64,000 nt of DNA from Thermotoga profunda AZM34c06 (GTDB lineage Bacteria; Thermotogota; Thermotogae; Thermotogales; DSM-5069): assembly GCF_000828675.1 (NCBI RefSeq), contig NZ_AP014510.1, forward strand, positions 949,413 through 1,013,412. Direction: 5' to 3'. Position numbers and translations under genes: made by a program. This document shows, piece by piece, positions 48,737-56,689 of the stretch. How positions within the stretch are numbered: the stretch's first letter is position 1; each line of letters starts with the position of its first letter. The notes under the pieces are model-generated. The model did not search any database. It saw nothing but the letters and a program-made list of their open reading frames with translations, and was not told where the DNA came from.

Positions 48737-49726
48737 TCACATACCGTACTCGATTTCTTCTTTCCATCTTTCAATGAGTCTGTCTTTTTGCTCACCAAAG
48801 TATTCAAAATCCATTGGAACAACGTTGACATCTTGCATTTTGACCGCTCCTGGAGCGACCTTTGCCTCTGGATTAATCGGTATTCTGTTCCATTTAACCA
48901 TCAAGCTCTGAGCTTCTGCGGAGAGCATCCAGTCGATGAATCTGGCTGCAAGGTCTGGTTCGGGTGCGCCCTTGATCATTGACATAGCACCGATTTCATA
49001 ACCAGTTGGTTCCTTTGGGAAAGTGAGGATCACTGGGTAACCTTTGTCAATGCCTTTTGTGATAATGTCATGTGCAAAGGCTATCCCAACGGTTATCTCA
49101 CCAAGCCCCGCTTGAGTTACACAGGCAGATCCAGAAGTGTTGTAATGGTGAATTTGCTTGTGTAGCTGTTTCCAATAATCAAAGGCTTTGTCCTCTCCCA
49201 TGATTGCAACAAGTGCTGCGAGAACTGTGTAGGCTGTACCAGAAGTGTATGGATACGCAAGTGAAATCCTTCCTTTGAACTGAGGCTTTAAGAGATCATA
49301 CCAAGAAGTGGGCGGTTCGACTCCAAGTTGTTTGAGTTGTTCGGTATTACTTCCAAAGCCAATCGCTCCAAAATAAATTCCTACCCAATAACCATCGGGA
49401 TCTTTAAAGGCAGCAGGTACCTTTTCTACAGCTTCTGATTTGTAAGGTGCAAGAAGTCCTTTTTTCTTTGCCGCGATTTGATCCAATGCCGGACCACCAA
49501 ACCAGACACTTGCCTGCGGATTTTTTGATTCAGCCTCTACTCTTGCCAAGAGTTCTCCCGAAGACATTCTCACAACCTGTACTTTGATTCCTGTAGCCTG
49601 CTCGAATGCCTTTACATAAATCGGCCACTCGTTTTCATCCAATGCTGTATAGATATGCAAAACTTGTTCCTTTGCAAAAACAAACACAATAATCAGAACA
49701 AGTACCAGCACCAAGAATCTTTTCAT
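48737..49726 (-). CDS. Extracellular solute-binding protein (AfuA/FbpA-like, second importer)
   Basis: The 329-residue product has a signal peptide (MKRFLVLVLVLIIVFVFA) and the layout of iron(III)/sugar-phosphate binding proteins: LHIYTALDENEWPIYVKAFEQ near the N terminus, VEAESKNPQASVWFGG, YPYTSGTAYTVLAAL and MSMIKGAPEPDLAARFIDWML. Iron-type members use a Tyr pair near the C terminus, while AfuA binds hexose phosphates; the relevant residues are not certain here. ATG at 49726 follows GGGGAGGTG by six bases. Confidence 0.86.
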   Translation of the reverse strand: MKRFLVLVLVLIIVFVFAKEQVLHIYTALDENEWPIYVKAFEQATGIKVQVVRMSSGELLARVEAESKNPQASVWFGGPALDQIAAKKKGLLAPYKSEAVEKVPAAFKDPDGYWVGIYFGAIGFGSNTEQLKQLGVEPPTSWYDLLKPQFKGRISLAYPYTSGTAYTVLAALVAIMGEDKAFDYWKQLHKQIHHYNTSGSACVTQAGLGEITVGIAFAHDIITKGIDKGYPVILTFPKEPTGYEIGAMSMIKGAPEPDLAARFIDWMLSAEAQSLMVKWNRIPINPEAKVAPGAVKMQDVNVVPMDFEYFGEQKDRLIERWKEEIEYGM

Positions 49727-49743
49727 TCTAAACACCTCCCCAA

Positions 49744-50568
49744 TCAGCCCTTGTATGGGCCAGGATATTGCATCTTTTTGGAAGTTACATCTGCCGCAAG
49801 CTGAACAGCCATCTTGAGATCATCGAGAACGGTGGTAAAGGTTGCTAAGCAGGTATCACCTCTACCAGTCCTACCCTCGAGTTTGTATGGTAAGAATTTT
49901 GCCTCATAAAACTTCACACCATCATATGCACAAACGCCATCTTTGTGAGTTGCGAGAACTATTTTTACACCCATCGAATGAATTTGTTCACAGGCTTTCT
50001 TGAGATCCCTTTCACCTGTGAGAATATATGCTTCGTTGTTATCTACCTTAAAAACATCAAAGAGTTTGAGATATCTATTTTTCTGTGGCCAATCTTGGTA
50101 TCTCAACTGTCCGTCATCGACCACGTTTCTGAGAAATCCCTGTGCATCACCAATCAAGATTTTTGCTTTATCCCTTAGAACAGGTATCAATTCTTCCACG
50201 AATTCTCCATGCCAGAGCGCACTCAGAACGATCTTTTCGCACGATAAGTCTTTGATATCCTCTTTCTGAAACCGATTTGCCAAAGAAAGAACTCGACTGA
50301 TCCTGTCATCTGGATTTTCAGTGGGATAAAAATTTTCAATAGCTGTGGTAGTTTCACTTTCGAGAAATGAAACTTGAGTGCCTATTTTAAGCATTTCATC
50401 GTACAAAAATCGATCTTGAATCGCACACTTTGTCACAACCCTACAATTTGCACCTATTCTTTGTGCAGCGATACTTCCGTAGAACACTCCTCCTCCAGGC
50501 ACAACAACTGTCTTATTTGGTGTTTTATTGATATCCTTTGCAACATGACCTATAAAAAGAATTTCCAT
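49744..50568 (-). CDS. iolK: PfkB-family carbohydrate kinase, probable inositol kinase
   Basis: The 274-residue ribokinase-fold product resembles T. maritima TM0415 (IolK) from the inositol cluster: early FIGHVAKDIN, GGGVFYGSIAAQRIGA, mid DAQGFLRNVV, VDNNEAYILTGERDL, and the catalytic Asp in LEGRTGRGDTC near the C terminus, ending PGPYKG. It probably phosphorylates myo-inositol or an intermediate; the exact acceptor is not settled by sequence. ATG at 50568 is chosen over an upstream in-frame start lying inside the ATPase gene. Confidence 0.85.
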   Translation of the reverse strand: MEILFIGHVAKDINKTPNKTVVVPGGGVFYGSIAAQRIGANCRVVTKCAIQDRFLYDEMLKIGTQVSFLESETTTAIENFYPTENPDDRISRVLSLANRFQKEDIKDLSCEKIVLSALWHGEFVEELIPVLRDKAKILIGDAQGFLRNVVDDGQLRYQDWPQKNRYLKLFDVFKVDNNEAYILTGERDLKKACEQIHSMGVKIVLATHKDGVCAYDGVKFYEAKFLPYKLEGRTGRGDTCLATFTTVLDDLKMAVQLAADVTSKKMQYPGPYKG

Positions 50569-50581
50569 CCAAATCACTCTT

Positions 50582-51328
50582 TCACTTGACCCCCGCAGCT
50601 GCCGCAATGACATCCATTATGTACTGAGGGGTCACGTCTTTTCTGAGATAGTCACCTATTTTTTCGCCGCGCTCGAGTAGAACCAATCTGTCAGCTACTT
50701 CATACACGTGGTAGATGTTGTGTGTGATAAATATCACAGAGATGCCTCTTTTCTTTGCTTCTTCAATGTGTTCGAGAACCCTCCTGGTTTCGCCAACTGA
50801 TAGAGCTGCCGTTGGCTCATCCAGTATCAAGAGTTTTGCACCAAAATGAATAGCCCTTGCGATAGCAATAGCTTGCCTTTCTCCACCAGACATGAAAGCG
50901 ACGGTTTCATCTGGATTTCTCACAGATATACCTACATCATTCATCGCATCTACGACGATCTTTCTCATTTTCCTTCGTTCTATCCAAGAAAAGGGACCTA
51001 TCCTCTTGACCATCTCCCTACCTAAGAAGAAATTTCTCCACAATGGCATGAGATTAACAAGGGCAAGATCCTGATAGACCGTCTCTATACCAAGGTGTCT
51101 TGATTGCCAAGGAGATTTGAAACTGACCTTATTACCTTCAAAGTATATTTCTCCTTCGTCTGGTTGATAATATCCAACGAGTATCTTTATGAGAGTAGAT
51201 TTGCCGGCACCATTATCACCAAGTAATCCCACTATTTCGTTTCTTGAAACATGGAAATCCACACCTTTAAGAGCTTGTACTCTACCAAATGATTTTTTGA
51301 TATTCTTCATTTCCACAAGCAAGTTCAT
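50582..51328 (-). CDS. ABC importer ATPase, single-domain (inositol/ribose type)
   Basis: The 248-residue ATPase has Walker A GDNGAGKSTL, QDLALVNLMPLWRN at the Q-loop, signature MSGGERQAIAIARA, Walker B LLILDEPTAALS and switch FITHNIYHVYE, all typical of ribose/xylose (CUT2) ATPases. Classical RbsA-type proteins have two such domains in about 500 residues; here there is only one, so two copies must dimerise as in FrcA/XylG-like short forms. Overlaps the permease gene by 4 bases. Confidence 0.9.
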   Translation of the reverse strand: MNLLVEMKNIKKSFGRVQALKGVDFHVSRNEIVGLLGDNGAGKSTLIKILVGYYQPDEGEIYFEGNKVSFKSPWQSRHLGIETVYQDLALVNLMPLWRNFFLGREMVKRIGPFSWIERRKMRKIVVDAMNDVGISVRNPDETVAFMSGGERQAIAIARAIHFGAKLLILDEPTAALSVGETRRVLEHIEEAKKRGISVIFITHNIYHVYEVADRLVLLERGEKIGDYLRKDVTPQYIMDVIAAAAGVK

Positions 51329-52287
51329 CCTGCCACCTTCTTTCGAATCCTTGCATTTATGATTGCTGCAATTATTAGAATGATTCCTATAAAGGCTCTA
51401 TACCAATAGGCAGGAGCTCCTGCGAGTACCAAACCATTTCTAACCATACTTATCATCGTTGCACCTATGAGTGTACCAATGACACTTCCATAGCCACCCG
51501 TTAGAAGTGTCCCTCCCATAACGGCTGAAGCTATTGCCTCCAACTCGAGTTCCTGACCAAGTGTGGGGTCAACTATTTTGAAACGTGCAAAAGTCGTCAA
51601 CCCAGCAAAACCAGCTAAGATACTACATATCACAAAATTAGTTATCTTCACTCGCTCTGATGGTATTCCAAGGGCTTTCGCAGCTCCAAGGTTACCTCCT
51701 GTAGCAAAAGTCCAGTTTCCATATCGAGTTCGTTCCAGAATGATCCAAAAGACAAAAGTCAAAACAATGAACCAGACTGCAGAGTATCTCAAGCCACCGG
51801 TTACACGACCGCCGAGATATTCAAGCATTTTGATCCGCCTTGAAAGAATTATTGGAAATCCACCCGTCACTGCCAACAAGATGCCGCGCCAGAACATCAT
51901 CATTCCAAGAGTGGTTATGAAAGAAGGTATACCCGTCTTCAAAGTGATAAAACCATTTGTGAATCCAATTCCTACAGCAATGAGTAAACATAGAAAAAGT
52001 GAAAGATATTCATTCATCTTGTGGTTTACCATTATCGCAAAGACCATTGGAACTACAGCAAAAACAGCACCAACAGATAAATCAAATTCACCACTAATCA
52101 TGAGCATACAAACACCAATGGCTATGATTCCAAGCTCAGCCGCCATTGTCAAAGTATTCATTAAGTTATCTAAGGTGGAAAATCGACTTGATAAAAAAGA
52201 AAAGATCACAAAAAACACAGCAATTCCAACAACTGCGCCAAATTCCTTTATTCTCAAAAAAGAAAGATAATCTTTCTTCCTTGTCAA
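51325..52287 (-). CDS. ABC importer permease (inositol/ribose type)
   Basis: A 320-residue RbsC-like permease with about nine to ten membrane segments and the family stretches LMISGEFDLSVGAVFAVVPM, GFITLKTGIPSFITTLGMMM, ATGGNLGAAKALGIPSERVK and GTLLTGGYGSVIGTLIGA. I place the start at TTG 52287, five bases after AAAGGGTGG; the open frame extends 132 bases further but would cover a terminator-like hairpin and the end of the binding-protein gene. Confidence 0.88.
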   Translation of the reverse strand: MTRKKDYLSFLRIKEFGAVVGIAVFFVIFSFLSSRFSTLDNLMNTLTMAAELGIIAIGVCMLMISGEFDLSVGAVFAVVPMVFAIMVNHKMNEYLSLFLCLLIAVGIGFTNGFITLKTGIPSFITTLGMMMFWRGILLAVTGGFPIILSRRIKMLEYLGGRVTGGLRYSAVWFIVLTFVFWIILERTRYGNWTFATGGNLGAAKALGIPSERVKITNFVICSILAGFAGLTTFARFKIVDPTLGQELELEAIASAVMGGTLLTGGYGSVIGTLIGATMISMVRNGLVLAGAPAYWYRAFIGIILIIAAIINARIRKKVAG

Positions 52288-52303
52288 AACGACCACCCTT
52301 TTC

Positions 52304-52328
52304 AAAGAGGGTGGCACCAGCCACCCTC
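52304..52328 (-). terminator. Terminator-like hairpin between binding protein and permease (first importer)
   Basis: Minus strand GAGGGTGG-CTGGTG-CCACCCTC followed by TTTG: an eight-base stem (52307-52314 with 52321-52328), six-base loop, a short T tail. It lies between the binding-protein stop and the permease SD. Confidence 0.75.
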
Positions 52329-52339
52329 TGGTAAATTCA

Positions 52340-53272
52340 TTAACGGTAACCCAATTGCACCGTCTTTTCGACGATTTCCACGTTACTCTTATCAACAATT
52401 GATGGTCCAGTGAGAACATCTTCGTGCGGAATCAAACCAAATTCTTTATACAAATACAAGAAAACGATTGGTAAATAACCTTGCAGATACTGTTGTTGGT
52501 CAATCGTGAAAACAACGACACCTCTTTTGATGGCATCGGTTATTTTCGTTGTCAAGTCAATAGCACCTATTTTCACTTTACCAACGAGATTTTCTTCTTC
52601 AACAAGTTGTATTGCGGGATGTGCACCAAGTGGTCCAAGAGTGAATATTGCGTTGGTATCAGGGTATTTTGTCAAATAGCTTTTGAGTAATGTCAAAGCC
52701 TTCGTCGGGTCTGTTGTGATATCGAGTTTTTCCACAGGTATCTTCTTTTCCGCTAAAACATCTGCTATACCTTTTGCCCTTGCTTCAAGCCCCACATGAC
52801 CTGGTTCGTGAATCGCCACAACGGCTCTTTTCGGTGTGAATTCCTGGAGCATCCTTCTTGCCGCATAAACTCCTGCAAGGTACTCATTCATACCTACATA
52901 ACACAGATATGGAATCTTCTCATCAGCAGATCTGTCATCTGGAACGTTGATCGCAACTACAGGAATACCCATTTCAATTGCTTTTCTGAGTGGCTCATCC
53001 AATGCCACAGGGTTCGTAATTGTGACAACAAGACCGTCTGGTCTTTTGACTATTGCTGAATTGACAAGATCGATGAATTCTTTGAGAGAGAATTTTTCTG
53101 GTCCGAGGTAAACCGCATCGACTCCGAATTTTGCCGCTGCATCTTTGACACCTTTCATGACAACTCCCCAGAATGGATCAGCCGGACCACCATGTGATAC
53201 GACATAGAATGTGTAACTAAAAACAGCGACAGACACCATGGCAACAATTAACAATGTTACCAGTCTTTTCAC
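52340..53272 (-). CDS. Sugar/inositol-binding protein (ribose type)
   Basis: The 310-residue product has a signal peptide (MKRLVTLLIVAMVSVAVFS) and the type I periplasmic-binding fold: FYVVSHGGPADPFWGVVMKG, ITNPVALDEPLRKAIEMGIPVVAINVPDD, YVGMNEYLAGVYAARRML and GAIDLTTKITDAIKRGVVVFTIDQQQYLQGYLP. T. maritima has a binding protein of this kind in its inositol cluster. GTG start at 53272 after GGGGGGAT. Flanked by a hairpin on each side, suggesting an mRNA segment of its own. Confidence 0.88.
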   Translation of the reverse strand: MKRLVTLLIVAMVSVAVFSYTFYVVSHGGPADPFWGVVMKGVKDAAAKFGVDAVYLGPEKFSLKEFIDLVNSAIVKRPDGLVVTITNPVALDEPLRKAIEMGIPVVAINVPDDRSADEKIPYLCYVGMNEYLAGVYAARRMLQEFTPKRAVVAIHEPGHVGLEARAKGIADVLAEKKIPVEKLDITTDPTKALTLLKSYLTKYPDTNAIFTLGPLGAHPAIQLVEEENLVGKVKIGAIDLTTKITDAIKRGVVVFTIDQQQYLQGYLPIVFLYLYKEFGLIPHEDVLTGPSIVDKSNVEIVEKTVQLGYR

Positions 53273-53290
53273 AAAGATCCCCCCTAATAT

Positions 53291-53311
53291 GAAGGCGCTC
53301 AAGGCGCCTTC
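53291..53311 (-). repeat. Intergenic hairpin upstream of the inositol-binding-protein gene
   Basis: Perfect eight-base arms GAAGGCGC (53291-53298) and GCGCCTTC (53304-53311) with a five-base loop, between iolN and the binding-protein gene. No T-run follows on the minus strand, so it looks like a processing or 5'-stabilising hairpin rather than a terminator. Confidence 0.6.
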
Positions 53312-53314
53312 AAA

Positions 53315-54283
53315 TCACCACATATTTCCCAAGCTGTATATGCTCCTCCAACCTGGTTCAAATGGTTTCTTCAGTGCGGCATCTAATTCCTCTTTAGGTC
53401 TCTGAGAAAGTTCATTGGCAGGTGGGAGCTTACCCACTGGATAGGTCTTCATGATGTCGTTGACGAGTTTTTCAAGATAATCGAGTAATGCCTCTACTCC
53501 CTCCTTGGCTTTTTCTGCACTTGCCTTAGTTGCCTTCCCAACGACACCTTCTGGATACGCAGCAACTTCAATCGGCCCACCACCAACGTGTCCATACCAC
53601 GCGATGGCCCTGTGCAGCAGATTACCCGCCTTGTCGATATGGCCTTCTGGCATATAACCACGTGGTGTTGTATCCACCGCCCATTCTTGATGACAAAACT
53701 CCGGGAACAAAGCAAGACTCCAAGAAGTTTCTACTTCATCAGCGTGGATGAAATTGGTCTCATACGGTCCACCGTCTTTTTTGAGTTTGAATTTATCCTG
53801 AATCGCATGATACCAATTTACGTTGAAGATCATCGCAGGTACTTGGAAGATCTTCGCAAATTTGTGTATTGCGACAGGTATGACAAACTCTTGCCCATGG
53901 CCATTTAATAAGATCTGCTTCCTAAATCCTGCATTCCAAAATCCAGCGATGACACTGACCAAAAGATCTATGAAGGCTTCATCTTTCACTGGTACTGTCC
54001 CAGGCATACCGATGTGGTGATATGGGTGAAAACCATACCAAATTGGTTCTGCCACAGTACAACCTGTCTTCAATGCAACTTGTTCTGCCATTCTCGTAAC
54101 TAAGAAAGTATCTTCACCAGTCGGTGCATTCGGGCCGTGATTTTCCGTACTTCCAACTGGAATAATTATTAAATCGCATTTTTTCAATCTTTCTTCTATT
54201 TCTTTCATAGTCATCGTCTGATAATAAACTCCAGATGGTTTCTCCATGTGACCTTCTTTCGGTGGTATTTCCCATTTTGGCAT
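53315..54283 (-). CDS. iolN: Creatininase-family hydrolase, probable IolN
   Basis: Predicted to hydrolyse the ring product formed by IolM to 5-keto-L-gluconate, step three of the Thermotoga inositol route. The 322-residue product has the creatininase-family metal sites: PVGSTENHGPNAPTGEDTF (Glu, His, Asp), PYHHIGMPGTVP, LLNGHGQEFVIP and FIHADEVETSWSLA (His, Glu). Creatinine metabolism is unlikely between iolG and the inositol transporter. ATG at 54283 follows GGAGGG by six bases; a TTG six bases earlier is less well spaced. Assignment rests on family and position. Confidence 0.83.
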   Translation of the reverse strand: MPKWEIPPKEGHMEKPSGVYYQTMTMKEIEERLKKCDLIIIPVGSTENHGPNAPTGEDTFLVTRMAEQVALKTGCTVAEPIWYGFHPYHHIGMPGTVPVKDEAFIDLLVSVIAGFWNAGFRKQILLNGHGQEFVIPVAIHKFAKIFQVPAMIFNVNWYHAIQDKFKLKKDGGPYETNFIHADEVETSWSLALFPEFCHQEWAVDTTPRGYMPEGHIDKAGNLLHRAIAWYGHVGGGPIEVAAYPEGVVGKATKASAEKAKEGVEALLDYLEKLVNDIMKTYPVGKLPPANELSQRPKEELDAALKKPFEPGWRSIYSLGNMW

Positions 54284-54285
54284 AT

Positions 54286-55272
54286 TCAACCCTCCAATCT
54301 CACATGTGCACTACCACTTTCGACGGCCTTGTAACATGCATCGATGATCTTTATCACTTTTACACCGTCACTCACAGTAACAGGGGGAGTCTTGTGTTCC
54401 TTAAGACAATCGATAAAAAGTCTGTTTTCGGTTATGTATCCCCATTTTTCTTTGAAATCTACTTTTGTGAAATCGTGGCTCTCAACTTCTTTTCCAAGGC
54501 CTTTGCAGAAATGTACTCTTTCCATTTCCTCATTTGTCATCATCATGTGCTCACCATAAACTTCAACTCTTTCAAAAGGTATCATCCAACTTGCATGAGC
54601 GCATGATGTGAAAGTACCTATGATTCCATTTTTCATCTTCATTGCAATCGACCAATCATCGATATCTGGGTAAACACTCTTTTTACCCAAGACATACATC
54701 TCTTCAATATCTCCAAAGAGCCACCGCGCCATATCAAAGAGATGCAAGGTACTCTCAAAGAGGAATCCTCCAGTGTATGACCTGTCTGATGTCCATGGTG
54801 GATTGAGTAATTCTCCTCTGTTCATTTTTATCTGGAATGAATAAGGTTTCACAGTCCCATTATCTATTCTCTCTTTCATGAAAGTATATACATGGGCAAA
54901 TCTTCTGTTGTGACCCACTTGAAAAATCGCACCTTTTTCTTTGACCTTCGATTCTAATGCTAAGGCATCTTTCAAAGAAATAGTCATCGGCTTTTCACAA
55001 AACACATTCAAGCCAGTTTCGAGTGCATTCATGGCATATTCAAAATGCGTTTTGTTTGGTGATGTGATATACACAGCATTTATACCGGCGTCTTTCATTT
55101 GTCTTAAATCGTCAAAAACTTTTGCCTTGAATCTTTCTGCAACTGATTTTGCTCTGTTTTTGTCTACATCCATCACACCAACAATCTCAACATCATCAAA
55201 GGTCGAAAGAATTTCCAAATGTACCTGACCTATGAATCCACTTCCAATGACTCCAACTCTAACCTTTTCCAT
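54286..55272 (-). CDS. iolG: myo-Inositol 2-dehydrogenase (Gfo/Idh/MocA family)
   Basis: Oxidises myo-inositol to 2-keto-myo-inositol with NAD. The 328-residue product has the Rossmann GVIGSGFIGQVH, the family motif VFCEKPMTIS with its catalytic Lys, and the C-terminal domain including NRGELLNPPWTSDRSYTGGFLFESTLHLFD (the His near residue 175 is the usual catalytic one). ATG at 55272 follows GAGGTGA. Neighbours IolM and IolN make the inositol assignment likely over other cyclitols or sugars. Confidence 0.88.
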   Translation of the reverse strand: MEKVRVGVIGSGFIGQVHLEILSTFDDVEIVGVMDVDKNRAKSVAERFKAKVFDDLRQMKDAGINAVYITSPNKTHFEYAMNALETGLNVFCEKPMTISLKDALALESKVKEKGAIFQVGHNRRFAHVYTFMKERIDNGTVKPYSFQIKMNRGELLNPPWTSDRSYTGGFLFESTLHLFDMARWLFGDIEEMYVLGKKSVYPDIDDWSIAMKMKNGIIGTFTSCAHASWMIPFERVEVYGEHMMMTNEEMERVHFCKGLGKEVESHDFTKVDFKEKWGYITENRLFIDCLKEHKTPPVTVSDGVKVIKIIDACYKAVESGSAHVRLEG

Positions 55273-55282
55273 AGAAGTCACC

Positions 55283-56470
55283 TCAAGGGTTGAGCATAGT
55301 TACCTTGATGAGTTCCTTGTCAGTTTGCAATTTCTTTATGTATTCAGGTATCTCCTCAAGCTTCACTGTTTTAGAGATCATCTTGGTCATATCCATTCCC
55401 GTTGCCATTAGGCTTATAACCCTTGGAAAATTACCATGTCCTGAGTGACCTTGCGAACCAACTATCTGGGCACGTCTTACTTGGAAGATCTCACCGGTTA
55501 CGGGGATCTTTGCATCTGCCCTTGCCACTATCACAACAGTTGCATTCACACCTCTTGCTCTCCAGATAGTTTCTTCAATGTCTTTCCAAACAATCTGGGG
55601 TAGACCTGTAGCCTCTAAATAGATTTTTGCGCCCATGCCATTGGTACTATCCAAAACCGCTTCAACGAAATTCTCTTTTGTTGGATCTATGACAACATCT
55701 GCACCCAACTCTTTTGCGAGTTTTCTTCTTGTTTCCGATGGTTCTGAAAGTATTACCTTAGCTCCACCTGCCCTTTTAAGCACAGCAACGGCTGCAAGTC
55801 CTATAGGTCCTCCGCCGAGAATCACCACATTGTCTCCTGGTCTTATACCTCCACCTCTTTCTATAACTGCGTTATAAGCAACGGAAGTTGGTTCAACAAG
55901 ACTACCAGCCAAGAACAATTTGTCACCTTGATAATTTTTTTCAAGTTCCCTTAAACTCCACAGATATTTCGCATCAGATATCACGTATTTTGCAAAAGCA
56001 CCATCGATATCAAATCCAATTTCATGGAGATTTTCGCAATGATTTGGATAACCATCTGCACATGGCCTGCAATGACCACACCAGAACATTTCTTCAGAAG
56101 TCACCGGTTCTCCAGGTTCAAATCTCTTATTTGTTCTTCTGTTTATTGCCTCTGGTCCAGCATCGACAACAATTCCTGAAAATTCGTGACCAAGCGTTGC
56201 AGGGAATCCCGTTAATCCGGGATAGAGCATATAACCATCCTGATCTGCCTGTGCCATGTGAACGTCACTTCCACAAATTCCACATGCTTTTACTTGAATC
56301 AGTACTTCTGTGGGCTTTTTGATCTTAGGTTCTGGAACTTCCTCTACAACAACCTGTGGATAGCGCCAAACCTTGCTACCAAGCCAACAAACCTTTCCTT
56401 CAATGTCCTTAGGGCCAAGTTTAAACCCCGGTCTTGGCTCCCATTTTGCATGCAGTCTTACTGCCTTCAT
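55283..56470 (-). CDS. iolM: Zinc-dependent dehydrogenase, probable IolM
   Basis: Medium-chain alcohol dehydrogenase of 395 residues, predicted to oxidise 2-keto-myo-inositol in the second step of the Thermotoga route. Catalytic zinc ligands in CGICGSDVHMAQ and TLGHEFSG, structural zinc cysteines in MFWCGHCRPCADGYPNHC, cofactor loop VVILGGGPIGLAAVAVL, followed by an acidic residue (LSEPSE) suggesting NAD. ATG at 56470 has GGAGGGGTGG upstream. It is the first gene of the 16 kb minus-strand run. Confidence 0.86.
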   Translation of the reverse strand: MKAVRLHAKWEPRPGFKLGPKDIEGKVCWLGSKVWRYPQVVVEEVPEPKIKKPTEVLIQVKACGICGSDVHMAQADQDGYMLYPGLTGFPATLGHEFSGIVVDAGPEAINRRTNKRFEPGEPVTSEEMFWCGHCRPCADGYPNHCENLHEIGFDIDGAFAKYVISDAKYLWSLRELEKNYQGDKLFLAGSLVEPTSVAYNAVIERGGGIRPGDNVVILGGGPIGLAAVAVLKRAGGAKVILSEPSETRRKLAKELGADVVIDPTKENFVEAVLDSTNGMGAKIYLEATGLPQIVWKDIEETIWRARGVNATVVIVARADAKIPVTGEIFQVRRAQIVGSQGHSGHGNFPRVISLMATGMDMTKMISKTVKLEEIPEYIKKLQTDKELIKVTMLNP

Positions 56471-56502
56471 TTCCACCCCTCCTAAGGTAGCCATTCGGCT
56501 CC

Positions 56503-56508
56503 ATTATA
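56503..56508 (-). promoter_or_regulatory. -10 box for the iolM-led operon
   Basis: The minus strand reads a perfect TATAAT here, about 33 bases before the iolM ATG. I see no convincing -35 hexamer at 16-18 bases, so activation or derepression by the divergent regulator is possible. Confidence 0.45.
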
Positions 56509-56538
56509 AGTCTACCTACAGTTAACAGAATTGACAAA

Positions 56539-56558
56539 TTTGAAAATCGTCGTTCAAA
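56539..56558. promoter_or_regulatory. Dyad and T-rich repeats, candidate operator region
   Basis: TTTGAA-N8-TTCAAA dyad (56539-56558) between the divergent iolM and DeoR-type regulator genes. To its right, 56570-56640 is a T-rich tract with repeated TTTTC/TTTCAT units, like the direct repeats bound by several DeoR-family repressors. No gene is seen in the 219-base gap (56471-56689). Confidence 0.4.
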
Positions 56559-56689
56559 AGGTTTTATAACGCTTTATCATTTTCTTGCTCTTTCTTTTTT
56601 GTGTTTTCTCATTATTTCATGTGATTTTGTATGATTTCGAATTTGACTTTCGTAACTCAAATTGGTAGGATTCAAATGGAGGGGTAATT

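Noticed and set aside
51563-52270. Long plus-strand open frame of 235 codons opposite the ribose-type permease
   Set aside because: The minus-strand frame encodes a clear permease with family motifs; the plus-strand product is basic and low-complexity with no SD, so it is a shadow.
52288-52419. N-terminal extension of the ribose-type permease
   Set aside because: It would translate through a terminator-like hairpin and the end of the binding-protein gene; a well-placed SD and TTG exist at 52287.
56531-56536. TTGACA in the iolM/regulator gap
   Set aside because: No -10 box lies 15-19 bases downstream on the plus strand.
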